A stretch of DNA of 64,000 nt from Viola odorata (lineage: Eukaryota > Streptophyta > Magnoliopsida > Malpighiales > Violaceae). The notes beneath the pieces were generated by a model. That model worked only from the letters and a program-made list of their open reading frames with translations, was not told where the DNA came from and made no database searches. Position 1 is the first letter of the stretch. Every line of letters begins with the position of its first letter. Below, piece by piece: positions 33,501 through 45,120 of the stretch. Both the position numbers and the translations under genes were made by a program. Location: contig OY829537.1 in assembly GCA_963691705.1 (NCBI GenBank), positions 37,451,514 through 37,515,513 of the forward strand, in the 5' to 3' direction.

Positions 33501-35663
33501 ATGGTACGGTTTTCTTTTCCTAAGTCTAATTTGGTTGAGTATACTAACCATCTTGATTTGTATAAATCTGATTTTTATTTAAATGATGATGGTTATATGC
33601 AAGCACCGAAGGTCAAGTCATATGCCTTTGAAAATTACTCGCGAAAGCGAAAACAGTTTGGTATGATGACTAGGCCGGAAGACATGGATTGTGTTGTCTC
33701 TAACACAAATTTAATTGGATTCTCACATGCTTTTACATTAGATAACTATTCTGCCAAGTGTGAATTTTATGAAAATTTTGTGTTTAAGTCGACAGGATTT
33801 GGAGGAGCTCTTTTCAGACGCAATCGCTTATATCGGTCGCATGATCTTTTGCGAAATTTTGTTGAGCATGATGTGTTTGATGATTGCTTGATGAGCTGCT
33901 GTGATTTAATTAATATTACTGGTTTAATTTATGGGAATGATATGTCTTCACATGATGTTCCTTTGAGTCTTATTGGTAGTATTGATAAAAAGTCACTTAG
34001 TGAAAAATCGCTTGAGGTTACACCTAGGGTTAATCTTTATGCTAATGATTCTAATTTTTGTGAAGTCTATAAAGATTATTTATTTGACACAAAATCTATG
34101 TTTTGTATGCATAAAGGATATCATAGCAAGCATGAGCGCTTAATTTGGTTGTGTAGTTCGTTACACGATTTGACTGTGTATTGGTCATATGATGCTAGTT
34201 TGATACATCAATATAGCGCAACTATTACTAACATATTCTTTAAGGATGTTATGCTTTCATATATTGTTCCTGGGAGTATTGTTAGTAATCACAGGGAGGA
34301 GTCACTTAGTGACTCATGGATGGAATTGTGGAGGAGGCCGAGCGCGAAGATGCTAATTGAGACATATTGTCAACCACAATTTGGAGTTTCAAGCAATGTG
34401 GATCCATGGACACTTGAGTCTTCATGGCATGTTTCGGTTTGTAAGTATGAGTTTACATGGAAGCAATGCTTTCAATTTATTTTATTTACTTACTTCCTTT
34501 CGGTACATGCTACTGTTTTGGGATTATTGCTTAAACTCATATATGGTTTCATTCTTATAACATTATTCGGTTTAATGTTGCTGCCATTGAGTGTATTATT
34601 TAGTATAAGTGGTAGCAAAGAGATCGAAGTAATGCGGATAGCCCATGGACAAGCCAAGCGCTATGGTGCGCGCTTGAGTGTCAAGATGGTAACTTTGGGA
34701 AACCATGGAAGGATGAGTGGATCCTTCAAGATAAGAGCTTGGGTTTGGCAGCACTTACGCCGGAGACGGTCCCTAAACCAAGTTCAAGCAAGAGCAGCCG
34801 CTTGGAGCAATCATCTTACTCGACGCTTTGACATGTTCAAAGACATTACTGCCAAGTTGAATTTACAAGGTTGGTATGGTTCAATTTGTGCTTACTTTGA
34901 TATTACTAACTTAAGGTATTGTGGTGCAGGTCTAGGTACAGATTCGAGGTCGAATCTTTTCGAAGGGAGAGGGAATGATGCGAATCCTCACACATACCTT
35001 AGCATATCATGCGTCTTACCCTTGAAGCGCAAGAGATGGCGACTAAGGAAGCACGAGAGATGGCGAGTATGCTTTGAGCATATAATGGGGAAGCTTTCCT
35101 GGACAGATTATGCTGAGCAAGATTCGAGGACGAATCTTTCCGAAGAGGGAGGGAATGATACGATCCCAAGATGTATCACGCGACTACATGGACAAAAGCG
35201 TCAAGACATGATGGAGCAGATGGAGTCCGATAAAAGGTCCGAAAGACTTGATGGAAACCTCTATGTGTTATGTTTATTGTGTCCAAGTGTCAGAGCATTC
35301 GGACAAGTAGATCTCAAGGAGATTCGAGATGACAATCTCGCACACAGCAGTTCTAGGCGCAGACACAATAGGCAACTTCGTTGCAATGTAACCGGCGTTT
35401 TACAGGTCCAAATCGTGCGATCGACCACGCGTTGGAAACTTCATGATGTTATCTTTCATTTGGGACAAGATTCAACTCATTTGGCCCAGTGGTTTAAAAG
35501 TTATAGAAGTCTACATTATGGTGCGCAGTCTGTCCGCGAGACAACATACGACTTGAAGTTTCGACCCAAACCTTGGCCCGATGATGGAGAACTCGACATG
35601 AGCTGCTGGAATGTATTTAATTATATTTATATTTACTTTAAATTAGTTTTCTTAGTTAATTAG
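33501..35663 (+). CDS. Long uninterrupted ORF of unknown function in F
   Basis: First in-frame ATG at 33501; the frame is already open from at least 33321 and overlaps the gag end in another frame, so the true start is uncertain. It encodes 720 aa to 35663; the last ~170 codons lie in the 3' LTR. Nothing matches protease, RT or integrase. Residues about 60-310 are Tyr/Cys/Asp/Ser-rich (for example HDVFDDCLMSCCDLI). Residues about 322-368 are strongly hydrophobic, enough for two membrane passes (FILFTYFLSVHATVLGLLL). A basic segment follows (WQHLRRRRSL). The tail holds two 'DSR(S/T)NL.E' motifs 60 codons apart, like chromovirus Pol ends. An env-like, captured or novel accessory protein are all possible; the function is unknown. 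Confidence 0.6.
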   Translation: MVRFSFPKSNLVEYTNHLDLYKSDFYLNDDGYMQAPKVKSYAFENYSRKRKQFGMMTRPEDMDCVVSNTNLIGFSHAFTLDNYSAKCEFYENFVFKSTGFGGALFRRNRLYRSHDLLRNFVEHDVFDDCLMSCCDLINITGLIYGNDMSSHDVPLSLIGSIDKKSLSEKSLEVTPRVNLYANDSNFCEVYKDYLFDTKSMFCMHKGYHSKHERLIWLCSSLHDLTVYWSYDASLIHQYSATITNIFFKDVMLSYIVPGSIVSNHREESLSDSWMELWRRPSAKMLIETYCQPQFGVSSNVDPWTLESSWHVSVCKYEFTWKQCFQFILFTYFLSVHATVLGLLLKLIYGFILITLFGLMLLPLSVLFSISGSKEIEVMRIAHGQAKRYGARLSVKMVTLGNHGRMSGSFKIRAWVWQHLRRRRSLNQVQARAAAWSNHLTRRFDMFKDITAKLNLQGWYGSICAYFDITNLRYCGAGLGTDSRSNLFEGRGNDANPHTYLSISCVLPLKRKRWRLRKHERWRVCFEHIMGKLSWTDYAEQDSRTNLSEEGGNDTIPRCITRLHGQKRQDMMEQMESDKRSERLDGNLYVLCLLCPSVRAFGQVDLKEIRDDNLAHSSSRRRHNRQLRCNVTGVLQVQIVRSTTRWKLHDVIFHLGQDSTHLAQWFKSYRSLHYGAQSVRETTYDLKFRPKPWPDDGELDMSCWNVFNYIYIYFKLVFLVN
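34963..35155 (+). promoter_or_regulatory. Polypurine tract of F and an upstream duplicate
   Basis: The tract used is AAGAGGGAGGGAA (35143-35155), abutting TGATACGATCC. A second tract, AAGGGAGAGGGAA (34963-34975), is followed by TGATGCGAATCC. Their flanks 'GATTCGAGG.CGAATCTTT' repeat exactly 180 bp apart. Confidence 0.75.
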
Positions 35664-36247
35664 TTAAATAATGGCAACTACTTCTGTTTCCATTTATTTA
35701 ACTAATTAGTTAATTAGTTTCCTTAATTAATTAGTTAAATAAATGGCAGCAACCTTTGTTTCCATTTATTTAATTAATTAGTTAATCAGTTTATTTAAAT
35801 TAGTTAATTAAGTTAATTTTCTTAATTAGAACTCCTACTTCTATTCCTATTAGGGTTTGCTTGTAAACTCTTTATAAGGAGCCGTTTAGCTCCATTATTG
35901 GGTGGCTTTTATTTGATAATTTCAGAACCTTTGTTCTTCAACATTTGCCCCTTGTTCAACGTGTTGAACCTTGTTCTTCTTGAGTCTGCAATACTTGAGT
36001 CGTATACAAGTAAATCTTGGAATTGCGTTGTTGTGTCGTTTCTCTTAGTGTGATTCTCACATCGTTGAGTCTAGTCCTAAGAATCCGATTCAAGATCCCT
36101 GACTTGAAATCGATTAGGGCTCTTAGCACAGGTTAGCTAAGTGGTCTAAGCTCGTACTTGTCGAGTTCATTACTTCTGCATCGAAATCCATCTTTGAACA
36201 ACGATCAGAATTGGTGCTACGCATCCTAAGCAACTAGGATCGTATCA
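35156..36247 (+). repeat. 3' LTR of F, complete
   Basis: 1092 bp, TGATACGATCC to GGATCGTATCA, with TATA box CTTTATAAGG near 35871. It defines the missing 29 bp of the 5' copy. Confidence 0.9.
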
Positions 36248-37461
36248 ATTGCCCTTATAATTAATTGGCACAAGTCACTATTCACCTTCTCCTTTCCCGT
36301 TTGCTTGCTTCTCTCTTTACCTTACTTTGCCCGTTATCTCTTCTTTCCTGTCGTTAGCGTTAGGTGAACCCAGTACGCTATATGGGCGTCGTCTACATCT
36401 TGTTGTCGTGGATATCTTTAACAAAGTGATAGCTAGTGGACATATAGCGTTATGTTGCTGGATGCCTAACCCGTTAATTTGGAAAAATGTCTGACACGTT
36501 AACTGTCCTCCTCTTGTTATCTTACTTTATCCTCCCGTTCACTTGGCCTTTTGCTTTCCCGCTAACGCTGCCCATAAGCTTACTTCTGGTAGCATGTGTG
36601 TATGCCGTTACTGTACTTTCCCGTTAGCTTGTAACTTGTCTTGTAGTCCCGTTACATGCTTGCTTCCGATATCATTCTTCTATTACTGTTATTCGTTAGA
36701 CAGCACTTGTTAGAGTATAACCTTCGGCTAGCCGCCAATATAATACTGCTTTCTACCGTTATCTTTTCCTGATTTACTATGAATTTCAGCTTTCCATGGT
36801 CCCGTGACTACGGCTACTTTATTTCTTGTTGGAAGGCGTGATTGGAATGATGAGACGAGGATGATGGAGTTGATGACTGTAACCATGGCGGCCCGTGATG
36901 GTGGAGCATGGCGGATGATGACGCGTGGTGCAAACCCCATTTTCCTTTATAGCAAAGTACATAAAGATTCTGATAGAATGAAGATGGACACGATGTTGAT
37001 CCTGGCTATGTGGAATGCAAAAATAATGATCATAAATTTTCTCCCTCTTTTCCCGTTGGTCTCTATTTTCCTTTACCAATCTTGGTCTGTCATCCTCTCC
37101 TTCTAAGGCTGCCTCCAGTTAATTGATCTTGGAACATAGATTCCCAGAATATAAGAGCCCATCAACATCATTTTAGCTTGCTGCAGCATCCTATGGCTTT
37201 AACGATGAGGATGCGCAAAGGTTGAAGAAGGTGGACTTGGTCATAGAAGGTGGGCTTTATCATTAAAATCCCAATTAGCAGAGTAAACTTCTAGGATGTG
37301 CATAATGATCATGCTTCCTTGCCGAAAATGGGTATGTTCCTTTCTATAGTTACTCCAGAAAAAGTAACAGAAGATTAATAAATATGTACATGGAGAGGAG
37401 AGCCTTCAGATCTCAAGGGACTCACTTGATGATCTAAATGCTCTCAATGAAAGCATCATTT
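36248..37461 (-). other. Leader region of reversed Tat-like element T2 (no clear gene)
   Basis: No convincing coding sequence. The right side (to 37461) follows the T2 LTR with the motif TGCTTTCATTGAGAGC (minus strand, 37459-37444), as in T0. The left part (36290-36780) repeats 'CCCGTTA' or 'CCCGCTA' about eight times. Where T2 ends and other DNA begins is unclear. Confidence 0.4.
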
Positions 37462-37974
37462 TGATAAAGATTTTATAAGATTCGTACCCGGGGTAGGGAG
37501 AATCCTGGAAGTCTTCACCTCTGAGGGGGTGGTCCACGCTGCTGCTACACCTGCAAGGCACCGGAGGGGCCCCCCGACGCAGGTACTCCGACTCTCAAGT
37601 CAGTATATGTGATAGATAATATGGTGAAGCAATATAGAGTTGGAGGGAGTAGGAGAGAGGGCAGAGAGAGAGTAGTGAGAGATAGTGTAGTGAGTGAGAG
37701 TGGCCCCCAAAAAGTCCCTTTTCTTCTACCCAAGGGGGATATTTATAGGAGATGTAGTAAGGAGCGTTATCTAGGGATGATAACGCCATAGCGCTTATGG
37801 CTTACCGGGTGTGGGAATAGGCGTCATATCGTATCGGATAGGCCCCCCTCCACTGACATCAACCACACCCCAGTAGCAAGGTGAGCAGGAGGCCAGGTAG
37901 GCCCTACAGTAGCCGAGGATGATGGTACCCCATGTAAAGACTAAAATGTCCTGGGGGTATATTAATATTTATCA
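37462..37974 (-). repeat. LTR of Tat-like element T2
   Basis: 513 bp with inverted termini TGATAAA / TTTATCA. On the minus strand it has a TATA box (CCTATAAATAT, plus 37739-37749) and the GC-rich 'CCGGTG...GCAGGT' end of Tat LTRs. It is a different subfamily from T0 and T1. Confidence 0.75.
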
Positions 37975-38598
37975 ACTATTTAAAGAGTTCTTGACTTTTG
38001 CTCGATTGCTTGTGGCTTAAATATGCAATTTCTCTGGTATCCTAGCCTCAGTAAGCTGGAATATCCATAGAACTACAAAATAAAATGAAAGCAGATAAGA
38101 AAAATAGCAATTTGTCCTGGCATCCCTGCCTCAACAAGTGGGAATGGGCAAGAAACTATGCTTCAATCATGAGATTTGCCTCGATGTCTTTGCCTCAATA
38201 AGCGAGGAAATCCAGGAACTAGAATCATAGGTTCATGAAATCAAAAGCAAAAAGGTGTAAAAGTTTGCTCTGCCTTTTTTATAGCAAAAGTCGAGAAGGG
38301 AAATTTAAGTTAATTTTATTTCTCAAATGTCAGCAGTTTTTGTATCCAAAGAGTTATTGAATTTTCTGTTTCGCATTTGATCAAGGCACTATGCATATGT
38401 AGCATGTTTGAGGCCTTGGTTACGCCTTGGTAATACAACTTGGAGTTTTGAATTGAAGTGCCTGAGGATTCTGTGTGATAAGTTGGATGCTTAAAAAATT
38501 GATGCTTTCTGGATTTCGATAACACTCTCTTTTGTGTGTCTTGCATACTTTGTGTAATTTATGCTTGGGGGCTAACATTGTCTAAGTGTGGGGAGGTT
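37975..38598 (+). other. 3' UTR of A2 with polypurine tract
   Basis: Matches the A1 3' UTR ('CCTGCCTCAACAAGTGGGA', 'TTTGCCTCAATAAGCGAGG') and ends in AAGTGTGGGGAGG (38584-38596). No coding sequence. Confidence 0.7.
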
Positions 38599-40065
38599 TG
38601 ATTGAGCCATTATTGCAGTGGTTTTGCCACTTATTTTCTTGCATTCTCGAATAATACGCCACTAAATTCTGCGAATATTCTTTGATTATTGCAGGAAATG
38701 ACTTTGCTGAAGCTGGAATAGAAAATGAGCAAAATAAGGCAACTTCTGGAACACTTTGGGACTTACCAATTCTCTAATGGTTGCTTGACTAACCGCGCAT
38801 TCCACATTCTTGGCCAAGACAGATTAGCTTGGCCAATTCCGCTGTCGTTCAAGAGTCTCACCTTCAGACGCGCTATTTTCATGCCCCACCCTCCGACTTT
38901 GTTTAAAACTCTATTCTGGGAAGGAGATCCTCCATATACGATTTTGCTACAATTTAGCGTTTAATTAGGATTTTAATTTCCTTTATTTTTGCCTTTCCTT
39001 CTAGGGAGAGAGGACTATTTATACTCTTCTTAGGGTTTTGATAAAGGGGGGTTCACGATCTTTTTGGTTGGCGGCTCCTTCTCTGGTTTTGAATCTCGAA
39101 GAAATTTTCATACCTTTTGCTCCTTCGGTAACGAAGCATTATTATCAATTATATACATTGCTTATTATGCTTTTTAATTGTGTGTATGAGTAGCTAAACA
39201 CTCTTTTCTTGGTAGAGGCATTAAAGCATGAACATGAGTATACATGAGACCTAACTAATCATCTTAGTCTTCATATCTGCATTTAATCAATTTCTTGATT
39301 ATTCTTAATGCATTTCTATTTGATATTGAATTTGGCCAATTTAGTGTTTAACAATCATTGCAGCAGTCATTCTTCTTGGTTGTGGATTATCGGCCAGGAA
39401 GATCGAAATAGACTTCTATGCGCTACTGGGTGTATCCAGGAAACGGTAGGCAGAAAGGTTAATCCGATCTAGTCCCGACGGCTAACCGAGGATACTAGTC
39501 TGGAGTTGTCTTCCTCTAAGGCATTGAGGACGAACGCACCGCAGAGGTGTAATTGACTCAAGACAGCTACCAACTCGGTAAACCCTTTAACTAGCAAGGT
39601 GCTGATTGGTAAGGTATGACCTCTAAGCGTACCTGAGGTGGTGTTAATATAGGACGGAAGCAGGGGTCATAAGAGTACCTTGATCTTATAGCAACTCTGT
39701 AGATCGAAGATTAACAACCTTAAGTCGATGATTGTATCTCTTGTCGCATAGCTTGCCAGCCTCTACTAAGAATCATTCTCATATTTGATCTCTACTACTC
39801 AATATCATTTCTTGACCAAGAATGCCATTCTTGACCAAGACAATTACTTGCTTTATTTCCTTTTCACTTCAGCTTTATCACAAACACCCAAACCCCCATC
39901 TAAGTAGTGTTTTGGTGATTGTAAGATTTTACTAAGATTAGTACCATATTTTTCCATATGGATCGATCCTTTTACTGCTATCTACAAGCAATTTGTTCTT
40001 AGTAGTGAGTTGTAACTCTTATATTTATTAACTCATATATTTATTTTTTATGAGATCGACGCTCA
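38599..40065 (+). repeat. 3' LTR of Athila-like A2
   Basis: 1467 bp from TGATTGAGCC to ...GACGCTCA. Compared with A1 it has an extra ~75 bp near 39520-39590. It is followed directly by chromovirus D integrase sequence, so A2 inserted into D; the 5' part of A2 is lost, so no target duplication can be checked. Confidence 0.8.
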
Positions 40066-43000
40066 GTTACTCATGTAACTTCTTCAACCCAACAACCTTG
40101 ATTTCTCAATCTACACACTTGGGGAAACTGACAGGCAACAGTAAGAGATCAAGAGGGGTTAACGGTTGGAATCCGTAGACCACCTCAAAGGGAGAAAATC
40201 TAGTAGATGAGTGATGTTCATGGTTATAAGCAAATTCAATGAATGCAATGCAATCTTCCCACTTCGTTCTATGCTTGTCAACCATGACCCGAAGGAGCGA
40301 ACCCAAGGTCCTATTCACCACCTCCATTTGCCCATCCATTTGGGGGTGATAGGTGGTGGAGAAGAGGAGCTTAGTTCCCAACTTCGCCCAAAGAGTACAC
40401 CAAAAATGTCTCAAAAATTAGTATCCCTATCACTAACTATGTTGTTAGGCATACCATATAGACGTACAATAGGTTGGAAAAATAAATGCACAATACAAGC
40501 AGAGTCATGGGTCTTAGAACACGGAATGAAATACTCCATTTTCTAAAAACAATCTATCACAACAAAAATGGAGTCATTTCCATGTCGAGACCTAGGTAAA
40601 CCTGAAATAAAATCCATAGATAGATCAACCCATGGGTGGCTAGCAACGGGAAGCGGCATATACGTGGTATGGTGCATAGATTTAGATTTGGCCTTTTTAC
40701 ACACAAGACATCGTTTCACAATTTTGACGACATCAACTTTCATTTTTAGCCAAAAGAAATGTGTTTTAAGAACATGCAAAGTTTTGGTAATGCCAAAATG
40801 GCCACTTAAGGCACCAGAATGCGCTTCCAACACCAACAATTCTCTAGCGCTAGAACGTGGCATGCCGAATGAAATGCATATGGGTCTGTTTGCACAAGCA
40901 GCGTATATGTCACGGAAGTCCTCATCATGTTCATATAATTAAGTCAAATGGGAAAACCCAAAAATCTGGGCATCAAGGGTATTTAAGAGGATATACTGGC
41001 GAGAGAGAGCATCGGCGACCACGTTCTCTTTTCCTTGTTTGTACTTGATGGTGTACGGAAAAGCCTCAATAAATTTCATCCACTTAGCATGCCGTTTGTT
41101 TAGCTTCGCTTGGCCATGGAGGAACTTTAAACTCAAATGATCGCTATGTATCATGAACTTTAGGTAGCAAGTAGTGTTCCCATACCATAAGTGCCCTTAC
41201 TAAGACATATAGCTCCCGATCATAGGTCAAATAATTGAGTTGCGCTCCGTTGAGTTTTTCACTGAAGTAGGCTATTGGGCGACCTTCTTGGGTGAGCACT
41301 GCCCCAATACCGATACCACTAGCGTCGCACTCTAGCTCGAATATTTTGTTGAAATCCAGTAATACTAGTATCGGTGATTGCATGAGTTGTTCCTTGAGTT
41401 CCTGGAAAGCCTTTTCCTGTCTCTCCCCCCATTCAAACGGGAGATTCTTCTTAGTGAGTTTGTTGAGAGGGGCAACTATCGTTGAGAAATTTGGTACGAA
41501 CCGCTGATAGAAGCTAGCCAGACCATGGAATGACCTGACTTCACTAGTGTTCTTCGGACATGGCCATTCCCGGATGGCCTTCACCTTTTCCTCATCCACC
41601 TGGACGCCATCTATGCTTACAACAAAACCAAGGAAATGGACTCAGTCTAAAAAAAAATCACATTTAGTAAGTTTAGCATATAATTGGTTAGTCTGTAATG
41701 CGCCAAGTACAATGCGTGTAATACAACATCAAGGGATGGGCTATAAATGAGAATGTCATCAAAGTACACTATGACATACTTCCCAATAAAGTCTCACAAG
41801 ACATGATTCATCAACCTCATAAAAGTACAAATACTATCCACTCGTACAAACCGTACTTCGTATTGAAGACAGTCTTCCACTCGTCACCTTCATGCATCCT
41901 GATTTGATGATAGCCACTCATGAGGTCAATCTTGGAATAAATCTTCCTCCCCGCTCCCACCTAACCCATCAAGCATGTCGTCAAGCTTGGGTATCGGGTG
42001 CCGGTATCTCACGATGATTTTGTTGATGGCTCGACAGTCAACGCACATCCGCTAAGAACCATCCTTCTTCGGTACAAGCAATACCGGTACTGCAGAGGGG
42101 GGCATACTTTCCCGGATGAATCCTTTACTCATCAAGTCATCCACCTGCCATTGAAGTTCTTTGGTCTCTTTTGGGTTGCATTAATAGGCTGGCTTATTCG
42201 GCAAGGTCGATCATGATATCAAGTCAATCTTATGTTCTATTCCACAAGTGGGTGGGAGACCGATAAGCATCTTGGTGGGAAACACATCTTCGTATTCCTG
42301 CAAAAGAGAGATTAATGGACTGGGTAGAGAAGAAAAAAAGTTAGTAGCAAAATTTAAACATTGTGCCTTATACCGAAGTACCAGACACACTTTGTTCACA
42401 AAAAGAGCTTGCCTCACATCCTTTCCTCTTGCCAAAATGCTCACCAATTTTGGCTCTCTACCATGCTCGTTATTTTCATGGTGTGTATTAACGTCGCTCC
42501 TCTATTTTCTTTTCTTTTTCACACTCACTCTCACTCTTCGTACCATGCTTACTTTTTTCATGGCGTGTGTTCTCATGACTCATATTTTTCTCTCCGCTCT
42601 TCTCTCTTAACTTTCTCATTGATTGGAACTCAGCACTTGCTTTTTCAATGTGGCATTGGTCCTCTCGGACTTGCGCCGGTGATAGGGGCAGAATGCTGTA
42701 TTTCTTACCGCCATGAGTGGGATGAATCTTGTTGGTACATCCATCATGGGTAACATACCGGTCAAAGTGCCATAGTTGACCAAGGAGGAGATGGCTGACA
42801 TCCATCAGTACTACATCATATAGCCTCTCATCCTCATAACCGCCCATCTTGAAGGAAACAAGAACCTGTTACTTGACTCTCACTTCACCATCATCATTGA
42901 ACCAATGCAAGGAGTAGGGTCTAGGGTGCGGTAAGTTGGCGAGTTTAGTTTGTGAACCAAGAAATGGCTGGCCGTATCTACAACGCTTCCGTTATAAACA

Positions 43001-43099
43001 ATCAATGAAGTTATCTTACCGTTGGCCTCACATCAAAAATGAAATAAATTTTCCCGTTATTCCTCGCAATCGGTTTTAGCCTTGGCTTTAGCATTCATG
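40066..43099 (-). pseudogene. pol: Chromovirus-type pol: protease, RT, RNase H, integrase (D)
   Basis: Read right to left. Protease remnant (about 43060-42700: SLIVYNGS where the D-S/T-G is usual, then DVVLMDVSHLLLGQ), with an in-frame TAA near 42872. 'HEN..HG' spacer (about 42570-42470). RT start (YEDVFPTKMLIGLPP, ~42290), [11 protein letters not shown], and the catalytic YFDDI at 41766-41752. RT end ([19 protein letters not shown], ~41560). RNase H ([20 protein letters not shown], ~41340; [11 protein letters not shown], ~41010). Integrase zinc finger (H, H, then CLVCKKAKS, ~40700), DFISGLP, VSDRD, and NRTLGSLLRV (~40320). The tail ends KKLHE at 40066, where A2 is inserted. There are several stops and at least three frame changes. 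Lineage: plant chromovirus type; no chromodomain remains. Confidence 0.88.
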
Positions 43100-43919
43100 C
43101 TCCTTGTCGCGCCTAGAAATTTAAAAATTCGCAAGTGTGCAACGAAATTTGAGACCTTCAGATGCTCGGAGTAAAAGGGACGCCTAGCAGCATGCAATGA
43201 AGTCGCCACCCTAATTTGGTTGCTAGGCTTAGGGAACCCTAATCGTCATGGCATAGGAAATATAATAAGTAAAAAACTAAAGGCACAAAAAAGGGGGTCT
43301 GGACCCCAGACAAAAGGTTCGGGGTCGTATTATGGTCTCGGGAAGGTGTTAGGCACCCGAGACACATCCGAAAACGGTTAGCGGTTGATGAGAGAGGTGT
43401 TTAAAACGGTGTTTGAAAAATGCGTTTTGAAAAAGGGGGCCCTCAGAGGAATCATCACTTTAGTCTTTTTTTATGATCGTGATGGGACTAAATTTTCCGC
43501 AAGACTGAATGAGCACCCTCTTATTTCATCATCGGGCCATGCATGATTAGATTACTTACTACGTGATCCTAACATGGATTGCTAACAGAGTACAAGTTTA
43601 AATGATAGGTTTTTGAAGTGAAAAACTGATGTGGGATCGAAAGTCCCCATGTACATGCAGTCAATATAAGCGAGAATTTAAAATCATATGAACACGACAT
43701 TTTAAGCAACTCTTTAAATACGTTGTTCATGTGGGTTGATTTTAATTCTAGCAGTTCTATATCATGCATACAGTTGATATTTGCAGAAAGCATTGAATAA
43801 ATAAAAAGGACTTGTGAGGCGTACTTTCGAGCGAAGCTTGAAATTAACCTACAAAACGAGAGTGTTAGTGATAGCTCGAAAAAAATAAATAGGCAATTTT
43901 ATGAGAGCAAGAATTTAAA

Positions 43920-44450
43920 TGACAGTTGATTGCATACGAGAAATGATGGATTTCACGCATACGAAAGTGAGATGCTGAGTTTGATAAAAATGATGATAGT
44001 TGATTGTATGCGAAAAATGATTGATTTTAAGCATACGAGAATTTAAATGCTAGGTTGATTGCATGCGAAAAATGATGGATTTTAAGCATGCAAGAATTTA
44101 AATGCTACGTTGATTGCATGCGAAAAATGATTGATTTTACGCATACAAAAATTAAATGCTGGGTTGTTTGCATGCGAAAAATGATTAATTTTAAGCATAC
44201 GAGAATTTAAATGCTAGGTTGATTGCATGCGAAAAATGATGGATTTTAAGCATACGAGAATTTAAATGCTAGGTTGATTGCATGCGAAAAATGAATTTTA
44301 AGCATACGAAAATTTAAATGCTAGGTTGATTGCATGCGAAAAATGATTGATTTTAAGCATACGAGAATTTAAATGCTAGGTTGATTGCATGCGAAAAATG
44401 ATGAATTTTAAGCATACGAAAATGAAATGCTGTTTTGATTAGCGCAGAAA
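43920..44450 (-). repeat. ~55-bp satellite array inside B1 LTR
   Basis: Eight or nine units with 'GTTGATTGCATGCGAAAAATGA' and 'TTTTAAGCATACGAGAATTTAAATGC', spaced about 55-60 bp. B2 has four or five related units at 60700-60950. Quoted in pieces. Confidence 0.85.
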
Positions 44451-45120
44451 AATTAAATGCTGAGGGCAGAAAAATTAAATGTAGTTGACGATTACAGGGA
44501 ATAAAAAAAATTTGATGGTTTGCAGAAAATAAAACAGGTTGATAATGCAGAGAATAAACAGTTGGATATTTGCAGAAAATAAACAGTTGATATTTGAAGA
44601 AAAATAACAGTTGATAGATAGCAGAAAATAAATAGTTGATAAATTGCGGAAAATAAACAGTTGATAAATTGCGGAAGAATTTCCAGCAGTTTGTGAAAAA
44701 TTAAAGCAGTTGAATATTTACGAGAATTAAAATGCGACCGACCATGTAGGCGGTATTGAATTTAAATTGCCGAAAGTAAATTGCTGAAATTTAAAGTGCG
44801 GAAAAATAAAGTGCGGAAAAGTAAACAGTTGATAATTTGCGGAAGGATTTCCAGCAGTTTTGCGAAAAATTAAAGCAGTTGAATATTTGCGAGAATTAAA
44901 ATGCGACCGACCATGTAGGCGGTATTGAATTTAAATTGCTGAAAGTAAATTGCTGAAATTTAAAGTGCGGAAAAGTAAACAGTTGATAATTTGCGGAAAA
45001 TAAATAGTTGATATTGCGACCGACCATGTAGGCGGTATTGAAATTAAATTGCCGAAAGTAAATTACCGAAATTTAAAGTGCAAATAATTAAATAGTTGAT
45101 TTTTGCAGAAAATAAACAGT
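44451..45120 (-). repeat. Second, composite repeat block inside B1 LTR
   Basis: Short ~27-bp units (GCAGAAAATAAACAGTTGAT) alternate with a longer block containing CCGACCATGTAGGCGG (44748, 44909, 45020) followed by 'TTGAATTTAAATTGCCGAAA'. The same motifs occur once in B2 (61290-61420). Confidence 0.8.

Larger units (their letters stand above)
30141..36247 (+). mobile_element. Element F: non-autonomous chromovirus-like LTR retrotransposon
   Basis: LTRs at 30141-31203 and 35156-36247, primer site, leader, gag, one long unidentified ORF and a polypurine tract; no protease, RT, RNase H or integrase. The LTR has an 11-bp inverted terminus (TGATACGATCC / GGATCGTATCA). The left copy lacks its first 29 bp, so no target duplication can be read. 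Over the shared 1063 bp I count about 30 mismatches and no indel. Confidence 0.85.

Noticed and set aside
40211..42753. Several plus-strand ORFs opposite chromovirus D
   Set aside because: They are antisense shadows of integrase, RNase H and RT on the minus strand.
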